Source of the DNA: Ruminococcus sp. JC304 | Lineage (GTDB): Bacteria > Bacillota > Clostridia > Lachnospirales > Lachnospiraceae | Length of the DNA: 51,871 nt | Assembly: GCA_000285855.2 (NCBI GenBank) | Contig: HE978651.1 | Coordinates: forward strand, 3,477,827-3,529,697 | Direction of reading: 5' to 3' | Shown: in pieces, positions 16,144-24,290 of the stretch | Layout: each line of letters starts with the position of its first letter | Position numbering within the stretch: the first letter of the stretch is position 1 | Translations under genes and position numbers: made by a program | Notes under the pieces: model-generated | What the model was told of the DNA's origin: nothing | Seen by the model: the letters and a program-made list of their open reading frames with translations, nothing else | Database searches by the model: none

Positions 16144-17517
16144 TTATTTACCAGTACAGAATTTGCTGAATATTTCATTCACCAGATCCTCTCCTACAGA
16201 TTCTCCTAGGATCTTACCCAGATTTTCATAAGCGTTCATCAAATCTATGGAAAAGAAGTCCTCCGGCAATCCTCCCAGAATACTGTTTCTCACCAGATCC
16301 AGGCTTTTATCAGCTTCCTCCAGCGCAGCCTTATGTCGTGCATTCGTAATATAGACCTCATCATTAAAGGAAAGTTCTCCACCAAAAAACATATCTTTTA
16401 TTTTTTCCTCAAGCTCTGTAATTCCAGTCTCTTCTTTGGCTGAAATGGGAATTACCGGGTGTCCCGCTTTTTCTCTTAACCTATCTATTTCAATTGCGGC
16501 TTTCAGATCAGTTTTATTATACAGGATAATTGCCTTCTTTCCATTGAGCATGGACATAATTTCTTCATCATTACTATCCAGCGGAACTGATGAATCCACA
16601 ACATAGAGGATCAAATCTGCTTTCTGTGCCATTTCTCTTGCTCTGTCCACACCTATTTTTTCTACAATATCCTCTGTTTCACGGATACCTGCTGTATCCA
16701 CAATTTTTAAGGTAATCCCATGAAGGGTGATATATTCTTCCAATATGTCCCTGGTAGTTCCTGCTATATCGGTAACAATCGCACGATTTTCTCCCAAAAG
16801 CAGATTTAACAGAGAAGATTTTCCGGCATTGGGCTTTCCAAGGATAACCGTCTGTATTCCTTCCTGTATCATTTTTCCATCAGAGGAACTTTTCAACAAT
16901 TTCTTTATTTCCAGCTGCTCTTTATCCACAACTTCCAACAGCTCCTGAGGATAACCTTCCAGACTGATATGTTCCGGATCATCTAGCGCAGACTCTATAT
17001 ATGCAATATGGTAAATGATTTTTTTCCTTATATCACAGATTGCTTTCTGTACCGATCCCTTTAACTGATCTATGGAGCTTCGAAGTGCATATTCATTTTT
17101 GGCCTGTATCACATCCATAACTGCTTCTGCCTGGGACAAATCCATTCTTCCATTAAGAAAGGCTCTTTTGGTAAACTCACCGGGACCGGCAATCTCTGCA
17201 CCATTTTTCAGCACAGTCTCCAGCACTCTCTTCATGGCAAAAACACCGCCATGACAGTCAATCTCTACTGTATCCTCCCCTGTAAAGGTTCGAGGTGCAC
17301 GCATGATCATCACCAGAACTTCATCGATCAATTCCTCTTCGTCATAAATATATCCATAATGTATGGTATGGCTTGGAACTTCTTTAATCCATTTTTTTCC
17401 GCCCTTGGATCTATAGATACGGGAAATTACCTCCATGGCATCTTCTCCGCTGATACGGACAATTCCGATTCCAGATGCGCTCATTGCCGTGGAAATCGCC
17501 GCAATTGTTGTTTCCAT
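16144..17517 (-). CDS. mnmE: tRNA modification GTPase MnmE
   Basis: The GTPase partner of MnmG. Its 457 residues cover an N-terminal folate-binding domain (DTIAAISTAMSASGIGIVRISG-type opening, FTGEDTVEIDCHGG), a helical domain, and an inserted G domain with Walker A GKPNAGKSSLLN (about residues 226-237), DTAGIRET, NKTD and SAKEETG. It ends with FCTGK, the conserved CxGK whose cysteine is needed for modification. ATG at 17515-17517 follows GGAGG. A strong hairpin-terminator lies upstream, separating it from jag, so the mnmE-mnmG-rsmG unit probably has its own promoter or depends on readthrough. Confidence 0.97.
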   Translation of the reverse strand: METTIAAISTAMSASGIGIVRISGEDAMEVISRIYRSKGGKKWIKEVPSHTIHYGYIYDEEELIDEVLVMIMRAPRTFTGEDTVEIDCHGGVFAMKRVLETVLKNGAEIAGPGEFTKRAFLNGRMDLSQAEAVMDVIQAKNEYALRSSIDQLKGSVQKAICDIRKKIIYHIAYIESALDDPEHISLEGYPQELLEVVDKEQLEIKKLLKSSSDGKMIQEGIQTVILGKPNAGKSSLLNLLLGENRAIVTDIAGTTRDILEEYITLHGITLKIVDTAGIRETEDIVEKIGVDRAREMAQKADLILYVVDSSVPLDSNDEEIMSMLNGKKAIILYNKTDLKAAIEIDRLREKAGHPVIPISAKEETGITELEEKIKDMFFGGELSFNDEVYITNARHKAALEEADKSLDLVRNSILGGLPEDFFSIDLMNAYENLGKILGESVGEDLVNEIFSKFCTGK

Positions 17518-17550
17518 CTGATTTCCTCCAATAATTTAAAATTCCTTATA

Positions 17551-17627
17551 AAAAAAATGTTACTCCGGAAAAAGCATATACGTACCTTACGTATTATTCA
17601 CGCTTTCACCTAGAATAACATTTTTTT
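17551..17627 (-). terminator. Large branched terminator between jag and mnmE
   Basis: AAAAAAATGTTA (17551-17562) and TAACATTTTTTT (17616-17627) pair over 12 bp. Inside lie GGAAAAAGC/GCTTTC (17567-17575 with 17602-17607) and a compact TACGTA/TACGTA hairpin (17579-17593). Read on the minus strand the 3' arm ends in an eight-U tract. It would end or attenuate the rpmH-to-jag transcript. The A- and T-runs at both ends make it symmetrical. Confidence 0.75.
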
Positions 17628-17679
17628 ATAATAATATAAAGTTTTTATTTCATGATTAAACCTGTATAAATACAGCTTA

Positions 17680-18645
17680 TCAGTTTCTCTTTAACTTAAC
17701 CACTACGTGACGATAAGGTTCTTCACCTTCGCTGACAGTCTCTACAAACTTATTTCCCTGAAGAGCAGAATGAATGATTCTTCTCTCATAAGGATTCATC
17801 GGCTCAAGCACAACTGTCTTTCTGGTTTTCTTAACCTTATAGGCAATCCCTCTGGCAAGATTCTCCAGTGTTTCTTTACGGCGTTTACGGTAATCTTCAG
17901 TATCAAGCTTTACACGAATATAATTTGCTTTTCCTTTATTTACCACAAGGCTTGTAAGATACTGGAGGGAATCAAGGGTCTGTCCTCTTTTACCAATGAG
18001 GATTCCCATATCTTCACCTTCAAAATCTACTTCCAGACTTCCATCTGCAGTATTATATTTCGAAGTGATTTCTACTTCCCCCAGATTCATAGAAGCAAAA
18101 ACATCGTGCAGGAAAACCCTTGCTCTGTCTTCAACTTCTTTGATTTCTTCAGGATCTGTAATGATCTCAACAGGCTTTCCTGTTTTTACAGCTTTTTCTT
18201 TTGCCGGCTTTTCTACTGTTTCCTTTGGTTCTTTTGAGATTTTCTCTTTTCTCTCTTTTACAGGCTTTGGCTGTCTTGGTTTATCCTGCTTTGGAGCTGC
18301 AGCCTTAGACTCTTTTACTTCTTTTTTAGCATCTTTCGGAGATTTCTTTACCTGTTCTGGTTTCTTTTCTTCTTTTACGGAAATTTCTTCTTTAAAGGCT
18401 TTTTCCTCTTTAAGAGAATCAATCTTTACCGTTTCTACAATTTCCTTAATTTCCTCTTCTTCAGAAACCGGTTCTGCTTTTCTTACTTTAATGATAGCCG
18501 GTTTGCTTCCAATTCCGAATAAACCACTTTTTCCTTCACTTACTACCTGAATTTCAAGCTGGTCACTGGATACGCCAAGCTCGATACATGCTTTTGTAAT
18601 TGCTTCACTTTTTGTTTTCGCTGAAAACTGGATAAAATCCTCCAT
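17680..18645 (-). CDS. jag: RNA-binding protein Jag/KhpB (SpoIIIJ-associated)
   Basis: An RNA-binding partner of KhpA linked to cell elongation in other Firmicutes, encoded beside yidC. The 321-residue protein has the Jag_N domain at residues 1-52 (FSAKTKSEAITKACIELG, SGLFGIGSKPA). A long Lys/Glu/Pro-rich linker follows (about 60-165), then a KH domain with DMGILIGKRGQTLDSLQYL (around 230-250) and a C-terminal R3H domain with NPYERRIIHSAL. The linker is longer than in B. subtilis. ATG follows GGAGGGG. It is separated from yidC by about 20 nt and so is in the same operon. Confidence 0.93.
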   Translation of the reverse strand: MEDFIQFSAKTKSEAITKACIELGVSSDQLEIQVVSEGKSGLFGIGSKPAIIKVRKAEPVSEEEEIKEIVETVKIDSLKEEKAFKEEISVKEEKKPEQVKKSPKDAKKEVKESKAAAPKQDKPRQPKPVKERKEKISKEPKETVEKPAKEKAVKTGKPVEIITDPEEIKEVEDRARVFLHDVFASMNLGEVEITSKYNTADGSLEVDFEGEDMGILIGKRGQTLDSLQYLTSLVVNKGKANYIRVKLDTEDYRKRRKETLENLARGIAYKVKKTRKTVVLEPMNPYERRIIHSALQGNKFVETVSEGEEPYRHVVVKLKRN

Positions 18646-18665
18646 GCCAACCCCTCCGTTCTTTG

Positions 18666-19964
18666 CTACTTCTTCTTATTTCTCTCATCAAATGCTTTTA
18701 CCATATTTGCCTTGGCTGTAATACTGTCTGCTTTTGCATTTGAAGCTTTCTGGTAAGCTTCTTCTACTTTCTTGGCTCTGGACTGAACATCTGTATTGCT
18801 GCTGCCTTTTTCAATCTTGTTGATATTTTTTACACTCTGATGAGCCTGATTCGTAATCTTCTGAGGTGGAAGTCCTGCTTTTTCACGCTTCTTTTCCATC
18901 TTTTTCATATTTTCATTGATCAGAACCTGAATATCAATTTTGTCCATTTTTTTGTTAATGACAAACTGCTGTACACTTCTCACTGCTGCACTGGCTACCC
19001 AGTAAATACCAAGACCTACAGGGAAAGTAAAACAAAATACTGCAGACATCAGAGGCATTACCATATTCATGGTCTTCATAGAGTTCATCATTGCATCCTG
19101 CTGTGAATCTCCATTTCCCTGCTGCGCTGCCTGAGGCATCAGCTTGATGTTAAGCATCTGTGTGGCCCATGCAAGAATCGGAATCAGAATCGCAACAATA
19201 GCAAGAATAATAGATCCGCCTACAAATGCCGCCTTTATATAAGTAAGAGGCTGATCCGCAATATTAAGTCCAAGAAAATCCTGCACATGTGAAATCTCTT
19301 TTGCTGTGCTGTTCAGTGTATCAGAAAAACCTGAAAACTGACTTGTCTCAGCAAGGCTCTTCCACTGAGAAGGAGACAGCGCATACAAAAAGTCTGTCAC
19401 AGAATTGCTGGTAGCCTTACTTCCATCCATAATAAGCTGGACTCTGGTCATCTTATTATCTTTAATAAAATTCTGTAAAATATCTGTATATCCGCTTACA
19501 GCTGTAATATTGGTAACTGCAGCTGAGAGAATATTTTTTACACTTCCTACATATGCCGGAATTTTATAAATAACCTGATACAATGCCATCAGAATCGGAA
19601 ACTGAATTGCCAGCTGTACGCAGCTTCCGGTAGGAGAAACACCATATTTCTGATATACAGCCTGTGTTTCCTCCTGCATTTTCTGCATTGCAGCCTGATC
19701 TGAGTTCTTTCCTTTATATTTCTTCTGAATCTTCTGAAGTTCCGGCTGCATAACAGCACTTAATTTAGAAAATTTCTGCTGTTTGATCTGCAGCGGAGTC
19801 ATAAGAGCATAAATAAGGATACTGAAGATAATAATACAAAGGCCAATGTTCTGAATTCCAAATATATTCAGAAGTTTGTAAATACCATCCATAATCCATC
19901 CCATGACGGTCGCAAGCTGACCGATAATAGGAGTACCGCTCTTTGTCGCTAAAATCATTTCCAA
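18666..19964 (-). CDS. yidC: Membrane protein insertase YidC/OxaA (SpoIIIJ)
   Basis: Inserts and folds membrane proteins, alone or with SecYEG. The 432-residue protein has an N-terminal membrane helix (about 35-60), the conserved first core helix LCIIIFSILIYALMTPLQIKQQKFS, the cytoplasmic coiled hairpin with MQPELQKIQKKYKGK, and later core helices including FPILMALYQVIYKIP and FTFPVGLGIYWVASA. A region of about 130 residues between core helices (residues 165-230) is longer than usual. The basic C-terminal tail is typical. The start is TTG at 19962-19964 with AGGAGG 8 nt upstream; an ATG two codons in is further from the Shine-Dalgarno. No lipobox is present. Confidence 0.94.
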   Translation of the reverse strand: MEMILATKSGTPIIGQLATVMGWIMDGIYKLLNIFGIQNIGLCIIIFSILIYALMTPLQIKQQKFSKLSAVMQPELQKIQKKYKGKNSDQAAMQKMQEETQAVYQKYGVSPTGSCVQLAIQFPILMALYQVIYKIPAYVGSVKNILSAAVTNITAVSGYTDILQNFIKDNKMTRVQLIMDGSKATSNSVTDFLYALSPSQWKSLAETSQFSGFSDTLNSTAKEISHVQDFLGLNIADQPLTYIKAAFVGGSIILAIVAILIPILAWATQMLNIKLMPQAAQQGNGDSQQDAMMNSMKTMNMVMPLMSAVFCFTFPVGLGIYWVASAAVRSVQQFVINKKMDKIDIQVLINENMKKMEKKREKAGLPPQKITNQAHQSVKNINKIEKGSSNTDVQSRAKKVEEAYQKASNAKADSITAKANMVKAFDERNKKK

Positions 19965-20008
19965 GTTTCTTTCCTCCTAGAATCCATAGGTGACAGGTTT
20001 ACCCTGCC

Positions 20009-20221
20009 TTATGGTACAGGGTCATAGCCTCCATGAGAAAAAGGATTACATCTCAGAATCCTCCAAACCGCAAGGAGGCCCCCTTTTAACGCACCATATT
20101 TTTCAATTGCTTCTAAACCATATTGAGAACATGTGGGAATATAAGGACATTTTGTTCTCTTCATCGGTGACAAATATTTTTGATAGAGCCTAATTATCCT
20201 GATCAGAAATTTTTTCATCAT
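20009..20221 (-). CDS. yidD: Membrane protein insertion efficiency factor YidD
   Basis: A small amphipathic membrane-associated protein that assists YidC-dependent insertion. Its 70 residues match the family closely: [20 protein letters not shown], the [17 protein letters not shown] block with paired cysteines, and C-terminal [14 protein letters not shown]. It overlaps the 3' end of rnpA by 32 nt in another frame, the usual arrangement, so it is translationally coupled. A second ATG follows immediately and the true start may be one codon later. Confidence 0.94.
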   Translation of the reverse strand: MMKKFLIRIIRLYQKYLSPMKRTKCPYIPTCSQYGLEAIEKYGALKGGLLAVWRILRCNPFSHGGYDPVP

Positions 20222-20561
20222 TTTTCTTACCTGTTATGTGATGCTTTTCTGCCAAATGCATAAGGGCACTCTCTATCTCCTGATAGCTTCTGTCCTTAGC
20301 CTGAGGCCTGGCCACCACTACAATATCCAAACTGTTGTCAAATTCCATTTCATTTAATCTATAACTTTCTCTTATCAACCTGGTGAGTCTGTGGCGAACC
20401 ACACTATTCCCTACTTTTTTACTTACTGATATTCCCAGACGATTCTTCATGTACCGATTCTTCAGTACGTACATCACCAGATACCGATTACCTTTTGATG
20501 TTCCATTTCGATATACTTTTTGAAAATCTTGATTCTTTTTTAAGGACTCTGAGTTTTTCAT
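20190..20561 (-). CDS. rnpA: Ribonuclease P protein component
   Basis: The protein subunit of RNase P, which removes 5' leaders of pre-tRNAs. The 123-residue protein has the family core: N-terminal [23 protein letters not shown], the RNR-type motif [20 protein letters not shown], and [10 protein letters not shown]. It lies about 54 nt downstream of rpmH with a weak hairpin between, and its 3' end overlaps yidD. The last 20 residues are basic and polar and are not conserved. Confidence 0.95.
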   Translation of the reverse strand: MKNSESLKKNQDFQKVYRNGTSKGNRYLVMYVLKNRYMKNRLGISVSKKVGNSVVRHRLTRLIRESYRLNEMEFDNSLDIVVVARPQAKDRSYQEIESALMHLAEKHHITGKKNDEKISDQDN

Positions 20562-20588
20562 AGAATCCTCCCGTTTTTATAGAAGAAA

Positions 20589-20609
20589 AGACCACAATAA
20601 CTGCGGTCT
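20589..20609 (-). terminator. Hairpin between rpmH and rnpA
   Basis: On the minus strand AGACCGCA and TGTGGTCT form an 8-bp stem with a 5-nt loop, followed by TTTCTTCT. It probably acts as a partial terminator that lets L34 be made in excess of RNase P protein. Confidence 0.6.
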
Positions 20610-20614
20610 TATTC

Positions 20615-20749
20615 TTAAGCTGATAAATGCTTTCTTCCTTTTAATCTTCTTGCAGCTAAAACTTTGCGTCCACCCTTTGTACTCATACGAGCTCTAAAAC
20701 CATGGACTTTCGCTCTGGATCTTTTTTTCGGCTGAAATGTCATTTTCAT
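20615..20749 (-). CDS. rpmH: 50S ribosomal protein L34
   Basis: I translated this directly: 44 residues beginning [20 protein letters not shown] and ending [11 protein letters not shown], the complete L34 sequence. GGAGG lies upstream of the first ATG (20747-20749). It is the first gene of the rpmH-rnpA-yidD-yidC-jag operon and has a strong promoter at 20811-20839. It is very basic and belongs to the large ribosomal subunit. Confidence 0.97.
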   Translation of the reverse strand: MKMTFQPKKRSRAKVHGFRARMSTKGGRKVLAARRLKGRKHLSA

Positions 20750-20810
20750 AGGTAAAGCACCTCCTTTATCTATTTTCCATATTAATTTTACTTATTAGAA
20801 CATCATTTCA

Positions 20811-20839
20811 ATTATATTCATAAAGCACCAATTCGTCAA
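20811..20839 (-). promoter_or_regulatory. rpmH operon promoter
   Basis: On the minus strand TTGACG (20834-20839), 17-bp spacer, TATAAT (20811-20816): a near-consensus housekeeping promoter about 60 nt before the rpmH start. Confidence 0.85.
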
Positions 20840-20904
20840 GTACTAATTCTATAAAGATTTTTAAGGTTTTTCAGTAAATTGTGGATTATTAAATTGGTTT
20901 ACGT

Positions 20905-21135
20905 AATATTATCCACATTTTGTGGATAACTTGTGGATAACTTGTGGAATACCACAACATATATCCACTTTTTTCGACAGTGTTTTACACATCTCAAAAT
21001 AAAAATCCTTTATTTATACCTTTTTCGACAGTGTATAAACTTATACACATATTTAGGTAGAATTTTGTATCCTTTTGTCGCATTATGGTAACCAAATTAC
21101 TTTTATACACTGTTATCCACACTAATCCACATAAA
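20905..21135. other. oriC, upstream DnaA-box cluster
   Basis: Exact DnaA boxes lie at 20909-20917 (TTATCCACA), 20921-20929 and 20932-20940 (TGTGGATAA) and 21113-21121 (TTATCCACA). The first two face each other across 3 bp. Copies at 20921, 20932 and 20943 (the last degenerate) form 11-bp direct repeats, one per helical turn. Weaker boxes include 21041-21049 (TTATACACA) and 21123-21131 (TAATCCACA). A 14-bp sequence TTTTTCGACAGTGT occurs twice (about 20970 and 21021). The whole 540-bp rpmH-dnaA gap is AT-rich and without genes. With the dnaA-dnaN cluster this makes a Bacillus-type bipartite origin. Confidence 0.9.
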
Positions 21136-21293
21136 AATTGGGGATAACTTTTTTTTCCACAATTCCCTCAAATATTCATTGCGAAAACCAATATTCTATT
21201 ATAATATATATATGGATATTTATGTCCATTTTAGAGATTATAGAATATCTTTTATTATTATATATAATTTAGAAGGAACCGGGAGAACCAAAA

Positions 21294-22649
21294 ATGAACA
21301 AAGTTGTGGAAAAATGGGATGAAATCCTGCAAATCGTCAAAACAGAACATGATCTGTCCGATGTTTCTTTCAAAACCTGGCTGAAACCCCTTACTGTTTA
21401 TCAGGTTGAAGGAAATATTGTGACTATTATCGTTCCATCTGAACAAGTCGGACTGAACTATATCAGTAAAAAATATAAATTACCCCTTCAGGTTACTATC
21501 AGCGAAGTCACTGGTATGGAAAATTGCGAAATAAACTTTATCCTGCCGGAAGATGTACCCAAAAAGGAAGCTGCAGCACCAAAGGTTCAGTCTCAGGATA
21601 CAAGATGTGAAGAAGCTCATCTGAATCCCAAATATACTTTTGATACTTTTGTTGTGGGAAGCAATAATAAATTTGCCCAGGCTGCGGCTCTTGCTGTAGC
21701 AGAATCACCAGGGGATGCCTATAATCCACTTTTTATCTATGGTGGAGCAGGTTTGGGAAAAACCCATTTGATGCATTCCATTGCACATTTTATTATAGAT
21801 CATGACGAAAACAGTAAGGTTCTCTATGTTACCAGTGAAGAATTTACAAACGAACTGATTGAGACTATCCGTAACGGAAACAATACTGCAATGACCAAAT
21901 TCCGTGAAAAATACAGAAATATTGACGTTCTTCTGGTTGACGATATTCAATTTATTATAGGAAAGGAATCTACACAGGAGGAATTTTTCCACACCTTTAA
22001 CAGTCTGCACAGTGCAGGAAAACAGATCATTATTTCTTCAGATAAACCACCAAAGGATATGGAAATCCTGGAAGAACGGTTCCGTTCACGATTTGAATGG
22101 GGTCTTATTGTAGATATCACACTGCCTGATTATGAAACCCGAATGGCAATCCTCCATAAAAAAGAAGAAATGGATGGCTATGATATCAATGAGGAAGTCA
22201 TCAAATACATTGCCAATAATATTAAATCCAACATCCGTGAACTGGAAGGAGCTATTAATAAAGTTATGGCTTTTGCAAAACTGGAGCAGCGGGAAGTTAA
22301 CTTAGAACTTGCAGAACAGGCACTGAAGGACATCATATCTCCAAACGAAAAGAAAGTGATCACACCAGAATATATTATATCAATGGTTGCAGAACACTTT
22401 GATGTTTCTGTAGAAGACCTGTACGGAAATAAACGAAATTCCAAAATTGTAATGCCACGTCAGATTGCTATGTACCTTTGCCGGGAAATCATATCCACAC
22501 CTCTTAAATCCATAGGTAAATGTCTCGGCAACCGTGATCATACTACGATCATGCATGGAATTGACAAAATCGAAAAGGAAATTGTCTCTGACGATAACCT
22601 TAAAAACACAATTGAAACCTTAAAGAAAAAAATTAATCCACAAACATAA
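21294..22649 (+). CDS. dnaA: Chromosomal replication initiator DnaA
   Basis: Binds DnaA boxes at oriC and melts the origin. The 451-residue protein is complete: N-terminal domain I (WDEILQIVKTEHDLSDVSF), a short linker, AAA+ domain III with Walker A YGGAGLGKTHLMH (about residues 150-162), Walker B LLVDDIQFI, sensor and FRSRFEWG, and the C-terminal DNA-binding domain IV with the signature GKCLGNRDHTTIMHGI. The ATG follows GGAACCGGGAGAACC-type purine-rich sequence. DnaA boxes flank the gene on both sides, so autoregulation is expected. Confidence 0.98.
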   Translation: MNKVVEKWDEILQIVKTEHDLSDVSFKTWLKPLTVYQVEGNIVTIIVPSEQVGLNYISKKYKLPLQVTISEVTGMENCEINFILPEDVPKKEAAAPKVQSQDTRCEEAHLNPKYTFDTFVVGSNNKFAQAAALAVAESPGDAYNPLFIYGGAGLGKTHLMHSIAHFIIDHDENSKVLYVTSEEFTNELIETIRNGNNTAMTKFREKYRNIDVLLVDDIQFIIGKESTQEEFFHTFNSLHSAGKQIIISSDKPPKDMEILEERFRSRFEWGLIVDITLPDYETRMAILHKKEEMDGYDINEEVIKYIANNIKSNIRELEGAINKVMAFAKLEQREVNLELAEQALKDIISPNEKKVITPEYIISMVAEHFDVSVEDLYGNKRNSKIVMPRQIAMYLCREIISTPLKSIGKCLGNRDHTTIMHGIDKIEKEIVSDDNLKNTIETLKKKINPQT

Positions 22650-22947
22650 ATTTAATAAGTTACTATATGGGGATAACCTGTGGAATACAATGTGTATAAA
22701 CTGTTGAAGTTATGTGTATAAATGTGTAAAACTTTTTCGCCAGATTTTTGATTTGAGTTTTACACAAGTTATTCACATACTTCAACCTTGTTTTTACACG
22801 AAGTTATCCATACTTCAAACCCTTTTATTTACTGCCTTAAATATAGTTTTTCACATATTCACATCCCCTACGGCGGATACGACGGATTTCTTTTAAATAT
22901 TTATCTATAAAAAACACACACTCACCAGAAAGGAAGTTATACACATT
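22650..22947. other. oriC, downstream DnaA-box cluster and unwinding region
   Basis: The dnaA-dnaN gap has DnaA-like nonamers at 22668-22676 (TGGGGATAA), 22691-22699 and 22713-22721 (both TGTGTATAA), 22724-22732 (TGTGTAAAA), 22769-22777 (TTATTCACA) and 22804-22812 (TTATCCATA). Arms 22703-22733 and 22756-22786 are a 31-bp imperfect inverted repeat. AT-rich stretches around 22820-22920 are candidates for the duplex-unwinding element. In B. subtilis the equivalent gap (incC) is where the helix opens. No gene lies here. Confidence 0.8.
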
Positions 22948-24063
22948 ATGAAAATCATATGCTCTAAAAACAGCTTACTCAAAAGTGTAAGTATCTCCCT
23001 GAAAGCAGTACCCTCTAAAACAACAATGCCTATTCTTGAATGTATTCTTATAGATGCAACTACAAATCAAATTAAATTTACTACCAATGATATGGAACTA
23101 GGTATTGAAACTATCGTTGAAGGTACTATTGAAGAAAAAGGAATGATTGCTCTGGATGCTAAAATTCTCTATGAAATCATTCGAAGACTTCCGGATAACG
23201 ATGTTACTATAAAAACAGACGATAAACTTACAGCTTTTATCACATGTGAAAAAGCAAAGTTTACAATTCCTGGTAAATCCGGAGAAGATTTTGCATATCT
23301 CCCAATAATTGAAAGAGAAGAATGCCTTACTATTTCTCAATTTACTTTAAAGGAGATGATTCGTCAGACAATATTCTCAATTGCAGCTAACGAAACCAAT
23401 AAATTAATGACTGGTGAACTGTTTGAAATTAAAGACAATTGTCTGAAAATTGTTTCCCTGGATGGCCACCGTATTGCTATAAGACGAATGGAACTTAAAA
23501 AAGATTATTCAGATCGTAAGGTTGTAGTGCCTGGTAAAACTTTAAATGAAATCAGTAAGATCCTTTCAGGTGAAATTGATGATCTGGTAAATATTTATTT
23601 TTCAAAGAATCACATCCTCTTTGAATTTGATCAGACAATCGTGGTATCCAGATTGATCGAAGGAGAATACTTCCGTATTGATCAGATGTTATCCAGCGAT
23701 TATGAAACTAAAATTTCTATCAATAAAAAAGAATTTCTGGATTGTATTGACCGTGCAACCCTTCTGGTACGTGAGGGAGAAAAGAAACCGATCATTATTG
23801 AGATTTCAGATAATACAATGGAGCTGCGCATTGATTCTGCAATGGGTTCCATGGATGAAAATATTGATATCATCAAGGAAGGAAAGGACATTCTGATTGG
23901 ATTTAATCCAAGATTTCTGATTGATGCCCTTAAGGTTATTGATGATGAAACCATCAGTATCTACCTGGTAAATCCAAAAGCACCATGTTTTATCCGGGAT
24001 GATGATGAAAATTACACATATCTGATCCTGCCTGTTAATATCAACCAGAATCAGACAAGATAG
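22948..24063 (+). CDS. dnaN: DNA polymerase III subunit beta (sliding clamp)
   Basis: The ring-shaped processivity clamp for DNA polymerase III. The 371-residue protein has three similar clamp domains: KIICSKNSLLKSVSISLKAV at the start, PGKSGEDFAYLP in domain 1, the EYFRIDQMLSSDYETKI segment between domains 2 and 3, and the C-terminal YTYLILPVNI, which normally ends as a P-(V/M)-R-like pocket and here runs on to NINQNQTR. ATG follows GAAAGGAAG. It is next to dnaA and begins the dnaN-yaaA-recF group. Confidence 0.96.
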   Translation: MKIICSKNSLLKSVSISLKAVPSKTTMPILECILIDATTNQIKFTTNDMELGIETIVEGTIEEKGMIALDAKILYEIIRRLPDNDVTIKTDDKLTAFITCEKAKFTIPGKSGEDFAYLPIIEREECLTISQFTLKEMIRQTIFSIAANETNKLMTGELFEIKDNCLKIVSLDGHRIAIRRMELKKDYSDRKVVVPGKTLNEISKILSGEIDDLVNIYFSKNHILFEFDQTIVVSRLIEGEYFRIDQMLSSDYETKISINKKEFLDCIDRATLLVREGEKKPIIIEISDNTMELRIDSAMGSMDENIDIIKEGKDILIGFNPRFLIDALKVIDDETISIYLVNPKAPCFIRDDDENYTYLILPVNINQNQTR

Positions 24064-24070
24064 GGGGTAA

Positions 24071-24286
24071 ATGAAAATGGAAGAGATCAAAATAAGAGAT
24101 GAATTTATAAAGCTGGGACAATTACTGAAGCTTGCTTCTATGGTAGAAGATGGAGTAGAGGCAAAGTATGTGATCACAGATGGCTTAGTAAAGGTTAATG
24201 GTGAAGTTGATGAACGTCGTGGACGCAAGGTTTATGAAGGAGATATTGTTTCCTATGACGGAAAAGAAATTAAAGTAGTCAGGTGA
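24071..24286 (+). CDS. yaaA: S4-domain RNA-binding protein YaaA
   Basis: A 71-residue S4 RNA-binding domain protein: KLGQLLKLASMVEDGVEAK, then the characteristic GLVKVNGEVDERRGRKVYEGD. The family is always found between dnaN and recF in Firmicutes and is implicated in ribosome large-subunit assembly (RlbA). GGGGGT upstream of the ATG gives a good binding site. The gap to recF is 4 nt. A second ATG at residue 3 could also be the start. Confidence 0.92.
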   Translation: MKMEEIKIRDEFIKLGQLLKLASMVEDGVEAKYVITDGLVKVNGEVDERRGRKVYEGDIVSYDGKEIKVVR

Positions 24287-24290
24287 ATAA

